Positions 46,279-55,525 of a stretch of 64,000 nucleotides of DNA are shown piece after piece. Source of the DNA: Algoriphagus litoralis (GTDB lineage: Bacteria; Bacteroidota; Bacteroidia; Cytophagales; Cyclobacteriaceae); assembly GCF_003259255.1 (NCBI RefSeq), contig NZ_QGOL01000003.1, positions 1 through 64,000 of the forward strand, read 5' to 3'. The notes under the pieces were generated by a model. It was not told where the DNA came from, did not search any database, and saw only the letters and a list, made by a program, of their open reading frames with translations. The position numbers and the translations under genes were made by a program. Numbering within the stretch: position 1 is the stretch's first letter; each line of letters opens with the position of its first letter.

Positions 46279-47595
46279 TTACAATTTTTCAATCTTTGAC
46301 CAGATGAATTTACCGATGGCTCTTCCCTGATCCACACCGTTGTCAATTGCATCCCGGAAGTGAATTCCTCCATAAAGCCTGGAAATCGCAGCCTCTGCGG
46401 CAGCCTGATTGAAGGAGTTGAATTCGCGCTCTGGAAGACCAAAATAGACCTCTGAGCTGTCCACAAACTTAAAATTATCTCCAAAATAGCTGGTCAAAAT
46501 TTCAGCGGAGGCTGTACTGATGACCGAGTGTCCTGAGGTGTATTCTGGAAATGGAGGTGTCTGAAGTAAGGGTTTCCACTTGGGATCCAGCTTTTCGTTG
46601 ATCACAGTTTCGGGTCGGATGCGGTTGGTTTCATATTTAGCTTTCCAACAGGAAATAAACGCATCGTGCAAGGTCAGGCCAACCAACGTATGGATATAGA
46701 CCGTTTCCGAAAAAGATAAGTTTTGTTTTTGCGCAGCGATTCCAGTGATTCCTATCCAATGTCCGCCTGGAGAGATTTTTTTTACACCGATTGCCATGTG
46801 ACCTGAAAATTCGACTTTGAATGGGTTGCAATCCCAAAAGTTGGCGATCAATTTTTCTTCTTCGTTCAGTTTCAACCCATATTGATAGACCTCGTCCAAT
46901 TGTTTAGCAAAAGAACTGCCTGCATTGAGGTCGAATGGAGCCATGGGTTTAGGATCGAATTCTTCCAGATTTTTCAGGAAAAAAGGCTTGACAGTCCTCC
47001 ATTCTGGTTCCACTGCAGCCATATAAGCAGGTGGAGTAGGGTACCAAAATCCTTCACCTTCCCTGGGAGTATAGCGATTTAGAGCAGTCAATTGGATGTA
47101 ACCGTCACTTTTGGCCAAGGTCAAAACCTGATCGGCTACTGTTTTTGCAAAAGTTAGGTGTTCGGCAAGGTTCTTTTTGGAAACCAATTTGTTTTTCAAG
47201 CCCCACTTTTCCCAGGCAGCCTGCTTCTCCTGTAATAAATATCCGGAGGGCATCACCTTTTCCCCAACCAAAAACATGGCATAGACCGCGGCAAATTCGG
47301 GTGATGGGAGAGATTGCTTGAGTTGATTTTCTCCAAGAGAAAGGGTTGGGATTTCCCCTTTGAGGAATTTTCCGCCTGATTGAGAAATGACCTGATAGGC
47401 TGCCAAATTCGTGTAGGCATAGATTCTGGCTGCTACCGGAGGACTGGCTACATCGGTCACCATCACTTCTGTGATGTGAAAGAGTTCCGCTGCATAGATC
47501 CTTGCCCAATCTTGATGTTGCTTTTGCGCTAGCAGAAGGATACTTCCCAAGGGAAGAAAAAAACATAGAACTAAGAGGGAAAATGCCTTTTTCAT
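46279..47595 (-). CDS. PAP2/vanadium-dependent haloperoxidase-like protein, exported
   Basis: 438 aa, signal peptide (1-23). The C-terminal half has the acid phosphatase/vanadium haloperoxidase core: KWKPLLQTPPFPEYTSGHSVIST (motif with catalytic SGHS) and SRLYGGIHFRDAIDNG (Arg and His motif). The long helical N-domain fits the vanadate-dependent haloperoxidase family, which is frequent next to FG-GAP/ASPIC proteins and SusCD. Reaction could be phosphate ester hydrolysis or halide oxidation; not decidable. Overlaps the large upstream gene by 4 bases (ATGA), so translation is coupled. Confidence 0.88.
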   Translation of the reverse strand: MKKAFSLLVLCFFLPLGSILLLAQKQHQDWARIYAAELFHITEVMVTDVASPPVAARIYAYTNLAAYQVISQSGGKFLKGEIPTLSLGENQLKQSLPSPEFAAVYAMFLVGEKVMPSGYLLQEKQAAWEKWGLKNKLVSKKNLAEHLTFAKTVADQVLTLAKSDGYIQLTALNRYTPREGEGFWYPTPPAYMAAVEPEWRTVKPFFLKNLEEFDPKPMAPFDLNAGSSFAKQLDEVYQYGLKLNEEEKLIANFWDCNPFKVEFSGHMAIGVKKISPGGHWIGITGIAAQKQNLSFSETVYIHTLVGLTLHDAFISCWKAKYETNRIRPETVINEKLDPKWKPLLQTPPFPEYTSGHSVISTASAEILTSYFGDNFKFVDSSEVYFGLPEREFNSFNQAAAEAAISRLYGGIHFRDAIDNGVDQGRAIGKFIWSKIEKL

Positions 47596-50500
47596 TGAAC
47601 TTTATATACTTCTGGATTTTGTTGATTTATTCCGAAAACAAGGAATTTACCAGCTGATGTTTCCAGTTGGAGAATAGATTTGATATCCCCTTTGATTCCC
47701 AATCCAGACTCCGCAGGGGAAAGAGGAGAAAATTCGCCTTTTCCATTTCCGAGTAATACCAAGCCCAAACCTGCATCGATTTTTCCGATTCGGATGCGGG
47801 TTTGATTCTGATTTCCGCCTAGGACGATGTCGGGATTTCCATCCAGGTTGATGTCTGTAGCAAGAATAGAATATACCGGTGAAACCTGCGCCAATCGGGG
47901 AAGTGTATGAGGAACAAATCCGTTCACCGTATTTTCAAAATACATGGATTCCAAAGTCTGAATTTCCAATAGTAACGCCTTTTCCAGCTCTTGTTTAGAA
48001 AAAAGGTCAGTCATTTTTGCCTTGGAGTAGGTAGCATAATCCGTGAATTTGCTTCGCATGCTCACCATTTGATCCAGCAGTTCGTCACGGCTTGGATAGG
48101 GGTAGCGATCGTCTCCAATATAGCATTCCAAAATGGGGTCAATACTTCCATTTTGATCAAAATCTGCCGCATAGAGCTGGATTGATTTCTCAGCATTGGC
48201 CACAAGTTGCGAATTGAGTCCAAAATTACCCGCGATCAAATCGAAATCGCCGTCACCATCCATGTCTGCCTGCAGGAGAGATGACCACCAGCCAGAAAGG
48301 TTTTTGGGGAAATATTGAGCAGATTGATCTTCAAAGGAACTCCCATTTTTATTGATCAATGCCGTGGGCGCCATAAATTCTCCCACCAAAATCAGATCTT
48401 CTGTTTGGTCTCCGTTGAGGTCTTGCTTTACTGCTCCTGTGAGCATGCCAAATTTGCCTTTATTGGGTAAGAATGTGGAAGATTGATCGGAAAATGTCCC
48501 GCTACCATCATTGATTAAAAGTTTGCTTTCGGGTGTCTCAGGATATCTTCCCGGAATGACTTTACCTCCTACAAACAGATCGGGGAATCCATCTCCATTG
48601 GCATCCAAAACCACTGCGGTACCGGTACTGATGGTATAGCTTGGAAAATCTGATTTCGCAATCAGAACTCCCTTGCCATCGTTAAGATACAGGCGATCAC
48701 GGAGTGATTCATCTGAGGCCAAGTAGTCATGATATCCTCCGCTTCCGACAAATAAGTCAAGACTTCCATCCCCGTTGAAATCCTCGAAAATTGCCAAAGC
48801 ATCGGTAAAGTCAGAGGAGGACCGGAAGCCTCGGAAGATTTCCCAGCTTCCATCTTTAAAGGAGTAAATTCTAGCTGGAGTTCCTTTGGTTCCGCCTATG
48901 AAAACCTCTGGATATCCATCGCCATTCAGGTCAGCCTGGGCCATGGATGGACCGATATGGCTTGGCATTGTCAGCATGAGAGGCTGACGTTTGAAGTCAT
49001 TTACAGTAGAGAAGGTGGAGGTAAAGTCCGGAGCGCTAACCCTAGTGAAAAGAGGGGAGGCTTTTTTAGGACTTTTTGGACGGCTCAAACTGGTACTTTG
49101 CTCAATTGTCACTTGTTGATTGGCTTGCACTCCTTCCAGTTTGCTTCTGCTTTGATCTGGCCAAATGACTATCAGACTGTCCACTTCTGAAGTTTTTCCA
49201 AGTCCAAGTTGAAGCCGATGCGTGCCCGAGGATTGGAATCCCCGCACAGGGTTCTGTTCCAAAAAACTGAGCTCACCATTTGTGTAAGCTTGAACTTTGG
49301 ATCCTATCCCAAACTGATTGCCTGGCTTTCCAACCAAATTGATCTGAATCCAATTTCCGGATTGGCTTTTGTTCTCAAAGATCCCCGCAGTTTCATTGAG
49401 ATGACTGACGACCAAATCCAAGTCGCCATCGTTGTCCAAATCGGAATATGCTGCCCCACTGGAGAAGTTTTTTGCACCAAACCCAGCCGTTATTGAAGTG
49501 TTTTGGAATTGGAGATTTCCGGTGTTTTGAAAGAAATAATCGTGAACCGGGGTAGAGGTCATCGAAGTGACCAGGTGCAAGGTGTCGGCTTTTTCTTTTG
49601 CAACAGCCTGCTTGAAATAGTAATCTCCCTTATACTTCAAAAAGTCCCGATTGGTATAATCCCTATAATACCCATTGGTCACAAACAGATCCTTATTCCC
49701 ATCATTGTCCGCATCAAAAAATAATGCAGACCAGCTCCAATCTGTATTTGATATACCTGCCAGTTGTCCAATTTCCGAAAATACACTTTCCCCCTGATTT
49801 AAATGAAGCATGTTTCGCATGTTTTGATGATGGAATCCTCGCTTGATCATGAGTGCGTATTGCTCGTAATTTTCCGGACCATAGAGGAGTTTTTGGCGCT
49901 CGTTATCTTCCGGAAGCATATCCAGGGTAAAGATGTCTGCCAATCCGTCATTGTTAATGTCAGCAATATCAGCTCCCATGGAGAAATGGGAAATGTGCTG
50001 AAAGTGATCGGTCATTTGATCTGAAAATGTTCCATCACCATTATTGAGGTAAAGATAGTCTGGCTCGATGTAGTCATTCGTTACCAGAAGGTCTGGCCAT
50101 CCGTCCTGATTGATATCAGAAGAAATGACAGCCAATCCAAAACCTAAGGCTGAGCCCTTAATCCCTGCCTGCTCGCTGATGTCTGTGAATTTTCCCTGGT
50201 CATTGCGGTAAAGTTTATCACCGGCGTAGGGATGACGGGCTCCTCTAGCCACATCAAACTCCATTTCATTGATTACCTGAATGTGGTGATTGAGTAGAAA
50301 AAGATCCAAATCCCCATCTTGATCAAAATCAAAGAACAGACCTTGGGTACTGTTGGATGGATCATTGATTCCAAACTCCGCTGCTTTTTCCTCAAATTTA
50401 AAATTGCCTCGATTGATCCAGAGTTCGTTTTTTCTGGTTTCTGGTGCTCCTTTTCCCGAATAGCAGACGTAAATATCGAGGAGTCCATCCCCATTGACAT

Positions 50501-50876
50501 CTGCCATACTGACTCCTGTAGTCCAAACCTCTTTACCGGCCACTCCGGCGGATTTGGTGATGTCTTCAAATTTGAGATTGCCTAGATTTCGGTATAATTT
50601 ATTTCCGGTCATGTTGCCGGTAAAAAATAGATCGTCCAAGCCGTCATTGTTTAGATCACCTACTGCCACTCCGCCACCATTATAGAAATATTCGTAGCGG
50701 AGAATATTGTTCTGGGCGTCTTCCCGGAGCTGATTTTTGAAATTTACGCCAGTCTTTTTGGGAGAAAGTTTCTCAAATTTCGCCTGAATCTGTTGTGCTT
50801 TTACTGGTGAGGGATGGACACAAACCCATCCTAAGCAGATAAACAAAAAACTCAGGAATCGAAACTCAGTATACAT
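47592..50876 (-). CDS. Giant FG-GAP/VCBS repeat protein with ASPIC/UnbV domain, exported
   Basis: 1094 aa. Signal peptide (1-28, PVKAQ). Two blocks of FG-GAP repeats form beta-propeller blades with calcium-type loops (DLNNDGLDDLFF, DVNGDGLLDIYV, DFDQDGDLDLFL, DINQDGWPDLLV, DFNGDGSLDLFV and others). Around residues 510-600 sits an ASPIC/UnbV domain (GNQFGIGSKVQAYTNG, RGFQSSGTHRLQLGLG, VWPDQSRS). Such proteins are surface exposed and often lie in glycan loci; carbohydrate or protein binding is inferred. 17 bases after the regulator gene and overlapping the next gene, so it is part of the minus-strand operon. Confidence 0.9.
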   Translation of the reverse strand: MYTEFRFLSFLFICLGWVCVHPSPVKAQQIQAKFEKLSPKKTGVNFKNQLREDAQNNILRYEYFYNGGGVAVGDLNNDGLDDLFFTGNMTGNKLYRNLGNLKFEDITKSAGVAGKEVWTTGVSMADVNGDGLLDIYVCYSGKGAPETRKNELWINRGNFKFEEKAAEFGINDPSNSTQGLFFDFDQDGDLDLFLLNHHIQVINEMEFDVARGARHPYAGDKLYRNDQGKFTDISEQAGIKGSALGFGLAVISSDINQDGWPDLLVTNDYIEPDYLYLNNGDGTFSDQMTDHFQHISHFSMGADIADINNDGLADIFTLDMLPEDNERQKLLYGPENYEQYALMIKRGFHHQNMRNMLHLNQGESVFSEIGQLAGISNTDWSWSALFFDADNDGNKDLFVTNGYYRDYTNRDFLKYKGDYYFKQAVAKEKADTLHLVTSMTSTPVHDYFFQNTGNLQFQNTSITAGFGAKNFSSGAAYSDLDNDGDLDLVVSHLNETAGIFENKSQSGNWIQINLVGKPGNQFGIGSKVQAYTNGELSFLEQNPVRGFQSSGTHRLQLGLGKTSEVDSLIVIWPDQSRSKLEGVQANQQVTIEQSTSLSRPKSPKKASPLFTRVSAPDFTSTFSTVNDFKRQPLMLTMPSHIGPSMAQADLNGDGYPEVFIGGTKGTPARIYSFKDGSWEIFRGFRSSSDFTDALAIFEDFNGDGSLDLFVGSGGYHDYLASDESLRDRLYLNDGKGVLIAKSDFPSYTISTGTAVVLDANGDGFPDLFVGGKVIPGRYPETPESKLLINDGSGTFSDQSSTFLPNKGKFGMLTGAVKQDLNGDQTEDLILVGEFMAPTALINKNGSSFEDQSAQYFPKNLSGWWSSLLQADMDGDGDFDLIAGNFGLNSQLVANAEKSIQLYAADFDQNGSIDPILECYIGDDRYPYPSRDELLDQMVSMRSKFTDYATYSKAKMTDLFSKQELEKALLLEIQTLESMYFENTVNGFVPHTLPRLAQVSPVYSILATDINLDGNPDIVLGGNQNQTRIRIGKIDAGLGLVLLGNGKGEFSPLSPAESGLGIKGDIKSILQLETSAGKFLVFGINQQNPEVYKVQ

Positions 50877-50893
50877 GATTTTAAATACTCGGA

Positions 50894-52141
50894 TTAACCC
50901 AGTCTGTTGATGACATCTTCAAACAGTTTTTCGTTGACAACAGCAACTCCACCCATCAAGCCGACATCTTTTCCCAATTGATAAAGTGCCAACTTTGATT
51001 TTTCACGGGATTTGGCCATGCTGTAGATGTTCAATGCCTGCTGGATAGGTGTAATAAGGTATTGATTGGCTTCCGCAACTGATCCCCCTATGATGATCAG
51101 TTCGGGATTGAGAATCTGAATTAACATGGAAATACCGCGGCCCAGATCCAATCCTGCCTCAGAAAGGATGGTGATGGCACGCTGATCTCCTGCGAGAGCG
51201 GCCTCGACGACTAAGTCTGGCTCAAGTTCTCCTTTATGGTCTCTAACCATTCTGGCTAAGATGCTATCCTTATCCAACTTGATCGCATCCTCAGCCATTC
51301 TCACGATTGCCGTGCCGGAGGCCACAGCTTCCAGACAGCCTTTTTTGCCGCAAGTACAGGTAATATCTCTTGATTCAAATATGGGGGAATGTGAAAATTC
51401 ACCCGCGAATCCAGATGCGCCCTGATAGATTTTTCCGTCAATGATTATACCCAGACCGATACCCCATCCAATGAATAGTCCAAGGACATTTTTATAGGTA
51501 TGTTCTGGTCCAAATTTATACTCTGCCAAAGTCATGGCTCGGGCATCATTTTCCAGAAAGATTTTCTTTTGGAAATGACTTTCCAGATTTTCGAGTAAGG
51601 TTTTTTTGCCAAATCGGAGATAGGTATAATTTACCCCACCAACAGAATCTACTAAACCAGGCATTGAAAATCCTATCGCTATTACCTTCTCGGTAGGGAT
51701 TTTTGTTTTTGTCAAATACTGATCAATCAATCCACATAAGTGATCAAAGGTCTCCTTTTCGTTGTTGAGCGTGATTTTGTGTTCTTCTTTTTCAAAAGCC
51801 AACTCGTGATTGCAGCTATACAATGCCAGATTCATAGTGAATTTGGAAAGGTCCACAGACAGCACATAAAAGGCATTTTCGGCTAGTCGGTACAAATCGG
51901 GCTTGCGTCCGCCCTGAGACTCCGCTCGGCCTTGCTTGATGACTTCACCACTGGTCATTAGGTCTCCTAAAAGGGCATTTACCGTAGGAAGGGAGATTCC
52001 TACTTCATTGCATATTTCGCTGGCGGTATTGGCGCCTTTGAGGTAGAGGTTCTTAATGATTTTTATTTTGTTGAGGTAGCTTTTGATTTCTACCACACCA
52101 TCCATCTTGGAGATGCTTTCTTGAGGATTTATTAGGTTCAT
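50894..52141 (-). CDS. ROK-family transcriptional repressor (NagC/Mlc-like)
   Basis: 415 aa. Winged-helix N-domain (about 18-80: IIKNLYLKGANTASEICNEVGISLPTVNALLGDLMTSGEV) for DNA binding, then an ROK sugar-sensor domain with GFSMPGLV, ENDARAM, GLFIGWGIGLGI and the intact zinc motif CTCGKKGC. NagC-type proteins sense GlcNAc-6-P, Mlc-type bind EIIB; which ligand applies here is unknown. It heads the minus-strand operon and likely controls both this and the plus-strand operon. Confidence 0.92.
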   Translation of the reverse strand: MNLINPQESISKMDGVVEIKSYLNKIKIIKNLYLKGANTASEICNEVGISLPTVNALLGDLMTSGEVIKQGRAESQGGRKPDLYRLAENAFYVLSVDLSKFTMNLALYSCNHELAFEKEEHKITLNNEKETFDHLCGLIDQYLTKTKIPTEKVIAIGFSMPGLVDSVGGVNYTYLRFGKKTLLENLESHFQKKIFLENDARAMTLAEYKFGPEHTYKNVLGLFIGWGIGLGIIIDGKIYQGASGFAGEFSHSPIFESRDITCTCGKKGCLEAVASGTAIVRMAEDAIKLDKDSILARMVRDHKGELEPDLVVEAALAGDQRAITILSEAGLDLGRGISMLIQILNPELIIIGGSVAEANQYLITPIQQALNIYSMAKSREKSKLALYQLGKDVGLMGGVAVVNEKLFEDVINRLG

Positions 52142-52320
52142 GGCTTATTGGAATCCCTGAATTAAGGTAAATTTTAGATTTCAAAAAAGACTTCCTGAAA
52201 AAAATCATCTAATGAGCTGGAATTCGTCAAAAGAAAGACAATTTATTTTCAAAGAATCGGTGGTTTTTGAAAAAGATTTGAAAATTTCAGCTAATCATTT
52301 TCCGGGTTTTGGAGTTTTGT

Positions 52321-52328
52321 TATGTTTG
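52321..52328 (+). promoter_or_regulatory. -7 promoter box ahead of the cupin gene
   Basis: TATGTTTG matches TAnnTTTG, 20 bases before the ATG at 52348. A spaced -33 is not clear. Confidence 0.45.
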
Positions 52329-52347
52329 TTTTTTAAATTTTTAAAAC

Positions 52348-52869
52348 ATGAACAGACTACCCATTGAAGCTCACCTGAGCAAAGCTGAAGTTTTTGAAAT
52401 CGTAGAAAAATTCCTGTCCGAGTTGGGACTTAAAATCCATTCAAAGGATATGGAAAGGCCTTGGGGTGGATTTTTTGTGTTGGATGAATCTCAGCTTTTG
52501 AAATTCAAATCTGTGTTTTTTCCAGAAATACATCTTTCGGAAGAGCAAATGGCCCAAAAACTTAGCCCAAAATTCTTGCTTGTTGCTCCGGGTGCGAGGC
52601 TCTCTTGGCAGTACCATTTCAGGAGGGCTGAACTTTGGAAACTGATCGCAGGAAGCTCTTCCATTGCAAGAAGCTCCTCAGATGAACAGGGACCAGTAAG
52701 CGAGATGAACCTAGGTGAGGTGGTTTCACTTTCCAAGGGCGAACGACACCGACTTATTGGTACCACTAGTTGGGGGGTAGTAGCAGAGATTTGGATGCAT
52801 ACAGATCCTGAAAATCCATCAGACGAGGATGATATCGTCAGATTACAGGATGATTATGCCCGAAAATAA
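52348..52869 (+). CDS. Cupin protein, mannose-6-phosphate isomerase type II-like
   Basis: 173 aa, one cupin barrel. ERPWGGFFVLDESQ, SPKFLLVAPGARLSWQYHFRRAELWKLIAG and LGEVVSLSKGERHRLIGTTSWGVVAEIWMHTDPENPSDEDDIVRLQDDYAR follow the phosphomannose isomerase type II C-terminal domain, including the final DDIVRLQDDYGR-type motif. Sugar phosphate isomerisation is probable; it could feed mannose or another hexose phosphate into metabolism. In Bacteroidota similar proteins are annotated phosphoheptose isomerase; I prefer the cupin reading. Divergent from the ROK repressor. Confidence 0.75.
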   Translation: MNRLPIEAHLSKAEVFEIVEKFLSELGLKIHSKDMERPWGGFFVLDESQLLKFKSVFFPEIHLSEEQMAQKLSPKFLLVAPGARLSWQYHFRRAELWKLIAGSSSIARSSSDEQGPVSEMNLGEVVSLSKGERHRLIGTTSWGVVAEIWMHTDPENPSDEDDIVRLQDDYARK

Positions 52870-52870
52870 A

Positions 52871-52897
52871 AAAGCTCGGGGTTTTTCCCCGAGCTTT
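52871..52897. terminator. Hairpin terminator between convergent genes
   Basis: AAAGCTCGGGG / CCCCGAGCTTT 11-bp stem, 5-base loop, directly after the cupin stop. The T-rich side is better on the minus strand, but that strand has the Lacal_2735 gene ending at 53073, so it may serve both. Confidence 0.7.
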
Positions 52898-53072
52898 AAA
52901 AGTTTAGAATTTGGTCCGTAGCTCAATCACCCTTAAAATAATCAATCAATTTCTAAAAAAACGACTGCGGACAAGTCCAAAGAAGTCATTGAATTTAGAA
53001 ATAATTATTTAAAATCCAAATAGTTGCATACGAAAATTGCGAATTATGTGATGAAATGGATGGTGAGGCTTT

Positions 53073-53234
53073 TTATAATTTTTCGATCTTTTTTGCAACT
53101 TCTTCGGCTTCTGCCATCAGTTTGTCGGCAGCAGTACGATTTGAGTGAGAGAGTTTATGGGCATCTGACATCATCTTGGCGTAGGTTTCCTGAAGCTTCT
53201 CTTTCTCTGATTTTTTCTTGAATAGTCCAAACAT
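53073..53234 (-). CDS. Lacal_2735-like small protein (53 aa)
   Basis: MFGLFKKKSEKEKLQETYAK begins a lysine-rich helical protein that continues with MMSDAHKLSHSNRTAADKLM and ends AEAEEVAKKIEKL. The MFGLFKKKS start and the HKLS-NR-A-D segment match the small cytoplasmic Lacal_2735 family of Bacteroidota, of unknown function. TAA at 53073-53075. Too short for a standard ORF cutoff; a longer plus-strand frame (53024-53221) is its antisense. Confidence 0.8.
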   Translation of the reverse strand: MFGLFKKKSEKEKLQETYAKMMSDAHKLSHSNRTAADKLMAEAEEVAKKIEKL

Positions 53235-53297
53235 GGTTTTTTCGTTTATTCAGTGAACCCACCAGCAAACTCAATGTTTAAAAAATGAATTCAAGAT

Positions 53298-54845
53298 TTA
53301 TCTCTGCTGAACAATTTCATCGTTTTTGTAGGTAATCAAGTCCTCCAGTCTTCCAGCAGAATTGTAATATCTCCAAGGTCCTTCTTTTTTGCCATCTACC
53401 ATACTTCCTTCTGAGGCCTTTCGTCCATTTTCATGGTAGAAACTCCAAGTACCTTCCGCCTTACCTGATTTGAAAGTACCCTCAGACTCCTTTTGGCCAT
53501 TGACATAATAGGTGATTCGAGTCCCATCTCCATCCTTCAGGGTGCCTTTATCCAGTTTGCTGAGACCATCATAGCTGAAATAATCACCGACATTTTTTAA
53601 TCGCCCATTTTCCCAATACTCCTCTTGAGTGAGTTGCTTGTTGTCATAGAATAGGCCCCAAATACCATCTTCAAAGCCTAGTTTGTAAGACCCCACTGAC
53701 TTTAATTGGCCGCCGTCATAGTAATAGAACCATTGACCTACTTCCATTCCGAGGCTGTATTCTCCTTCAGCCACAAGAATTCCGATTTTGTTGAAGTATT
53801 TCCAAAGTCCTGTTTTGAGATCATTGCGGTATTCACCAATAGAATAGATTTCGCCATCCGGAAAGTAGCTTTTCCAAATGCCGGTTTTGGCACCACTCTG
53901 ATACTGTCCCTGCACTGAAACCTGCCCTGAGCTATGGTATTCAACATATTCACCTACTGGCACGCCTAATTCATAGGTTTTCCGTTTGGACAGGGCTTTG
54001 TTTGGAAAATATTCCTCCCATACGCCAATGCCAATATCATTTTTGTATTTCTCGATTCTTGCCAAGCGGCCGGATTCGTAGTAGTATTTCCAATCCCCGT
54101 TTTTGTTTCCGTTTTGGTCGTAATACTCCTCTGCTTCTATCACTTTCGTGCCTGGGAAATATCTTTTCCATTCTCCAACCTTTTCCCCATTATTATAGGT
54201 GCCTAGTTCCATTGGCAAATTAGGATATGCGAATCTTTTGAAGCTTCCGTCTAGTTGACCTTTAGAATAGGTGGCTTCCGTGATGACATTACCTTCCGGG
54301 CCGTATTCTAGGTAGGGTCCTTCGCGAAGTCCTTTAACATAGAATTCACGGATCGCTAATTCGCCAAAATCATAATAGGTCACCCATTGCCCATTTTTTA
54401 GGCCGTTTTCATATTGGCCTTCGATCATGACTTGAGTCGGATCGATATAGTCGGGATTTCCGGCTTTGCCAAAGTATTCAGTGTATTTGCCTACCATGAC
54501 ACTGTCTTGAAAAATCATCTGCTTCTTCAGTGCTCCTTCAACATCAAAAAATTGGGCAGGACCGAATAATTTACCATTTCGGTATTCAGCTGTCTCGGCT
54601 CGTTTGCCATTGGAATAATACTTGGTCCAAGCCCCTTCTCTAATACCTTTTGCGAAGGTGCCTTCTGCAAGAAGTGTGTTGGTTTTTGGGTTGTAAAATT
54701 TCCAGAGTCCTTCACGAAGCTTGTTTGAAACAACACCAGTTGCCATCAACGTAGAGTCAGCATTGAACTGCTGTATCACTTGTGGTTCCTGGGCGAAGGA
54801 TAAAAAATGAAAGAAAGTAAAAACTGCTAAAAGCAAATATCTCAT
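53298..54845 (-). CDS. Exported MORN_2-repeat protein (YwqK-like)
   Basis: About 515 aa from ATG 54845, which begins a signal peptide (MRYLLLAVFTFFHFLSFAQ); the frame open to 54893 would put a charged stretch ahead of it. The body is a run of about 20 repeats of roughly 23-25 residues of type G-x-W-x-x-Y-x-x-N/G-x-L-x-x-x-x-x-Y-x-x-G-x-x-x-G, the MORN_2/YwqK antitoxin-like repeat. Presumably periplasmic; YwqK-type proteins in Firmicutes guard a toxin, but here the repeats may only bind or scaffold. Alone, no toxin next to it. Confidence 0.85.
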   Translation of the reverse strand: MRYLLLAVFTFFHFLSFAQEPQVIQQFNADSTLMATGVVSNKLREGLWKFYNPKTNTLLAEGTFAKGIREGAWTKYYSNGKRAETAEYRNGKLFGPAQFFDVEGALKKQMIFQDSVMVGKYTEYFGKAGNPDYIDPTQVMIEGQYENGLKNGQWVTYYDFGELAIREFYVKGLREGPYLEYGPEGNVITEATYSKGQLDGSFKRFAYPNLPMELGTYNNGEKVGEWKRYFPGTKVIEAEEYYDQNGNKNGDWKYYYESGRLARIEKYKNDIGIGVWEEYFPNKALSKRKTYELGVPVGEYVEYHSSGQVSVQGQYQSGAKTGIWKSYFPDGEIYSIGEYRNDLKTGLWKYFNKIGILVAEGEYSLGMEVGQWFYYYDGGQLKSVGSYKLGFEDGIWGLFYDNKQLTQEEYWENGRLKNVGDYFSYDGLSKLDKGTLKDGDGTRITYYVNGQKESEGTFKSGKAEGTWSFYHENGRKASEGSMVDGKKEGPWRYYNSAGRLEDLITYKNDEIVQQR

Positions 54846-54966
54846 GTTCCGTGGGTTTCGGTAAGGGTCGTAAAATCTAAGTACAACGATCAAATTAACT
54901 GATTCGAAATAATTTTACGTGCGAATCGGATTCCTGTTTAAAATTAAATTAATTCCAGTTGAGTTC

Positions 54967-55524
54967 TTAGGAAAGATCCAGAATACCAATGATTTTTTTT
55001 AGCTCCAATTCAAGATTTTCTTTCAATTCATCGGGGTTTGTTTTTGCTTCAAATTCCTTGATCCAATGATAAAACCCATACTTCCACGCTTTGATTTTCG
55101 ATGCTGACTGAGTTGTGTTTTTGTTCAGGATCAGATCGGGATAATCCCATTGATTTTCACTCAGACCAAAAGAGAATCCTTTGGATACTAATGCTGAGAT
55201 GGGATTCTCTCTGTTTTTCCCAAGGCGAACAGTGATAAACAGTCCATTTCCATACCAGTTAAGAATTCGGACATTAGCACCATGATTTGGATCGAAATCG
55301 CGGATGAGATCAAGCACTTGATAGGGGAATCCCAAGAGGTCGTTTCCTTTGGTAAGTTTGACACCCCTGGATTTGGGAGAGATTTTCTGGAATTCTGCTA
55401 AAGAAAAAGAATTTCCAATGGCTTCAAAAATTAATTGAAATTGATTTTTGAGCTGATTTTGCTGTTGGATCAACGCTTTATTTAACCAGAGATGAAGGTC
55501 AATTGATTTTTGAGAAGGATCCAT
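54967..55524 (-). CDS. Hypothetical protein (185 aa) coupled to FabH
   Basis: Starts ATG 55524, one base after the FabH stop codon at 55526-55528, so translational coupling is likely. The frame open upstream to 55593 would overlap the end of fabH and is not preferred. No signal. Mixed helical and beta sequence with no known motif; MrcB/DUF-type 'FITVRLGKNRENPI' and 'NKNTTQSASKIKAWKYGFYHW' segments recall the N-terminal DUF3578 domain of McrB-like proteins, but this is weak. Function not known. Confidence 0.5.
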   Translation of the reverse strand: MDPSQKSIDLHLWLNKALIQQQNQLKNQFQLIFEAIGNSFSLAEFQKISPKSRGVKLTKGNDLLGFPYQVLDLIRDFDPNHGANVRILNWYGNGLFITVRLGKNRENPISALVSKGFSFGLSENQWDYPDLILNKNTTQSASKIKAWKYGFYHWIKEFEAKTNPDELKENLELELKKIIGILDLS

Positions 55525-55525
55525 T

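Noticed and set aside
53024..53221. 65-codon plus-strand frame
   Set aside because: Antisense to the Lacal_2735-like gene, which has the better protein pattern.
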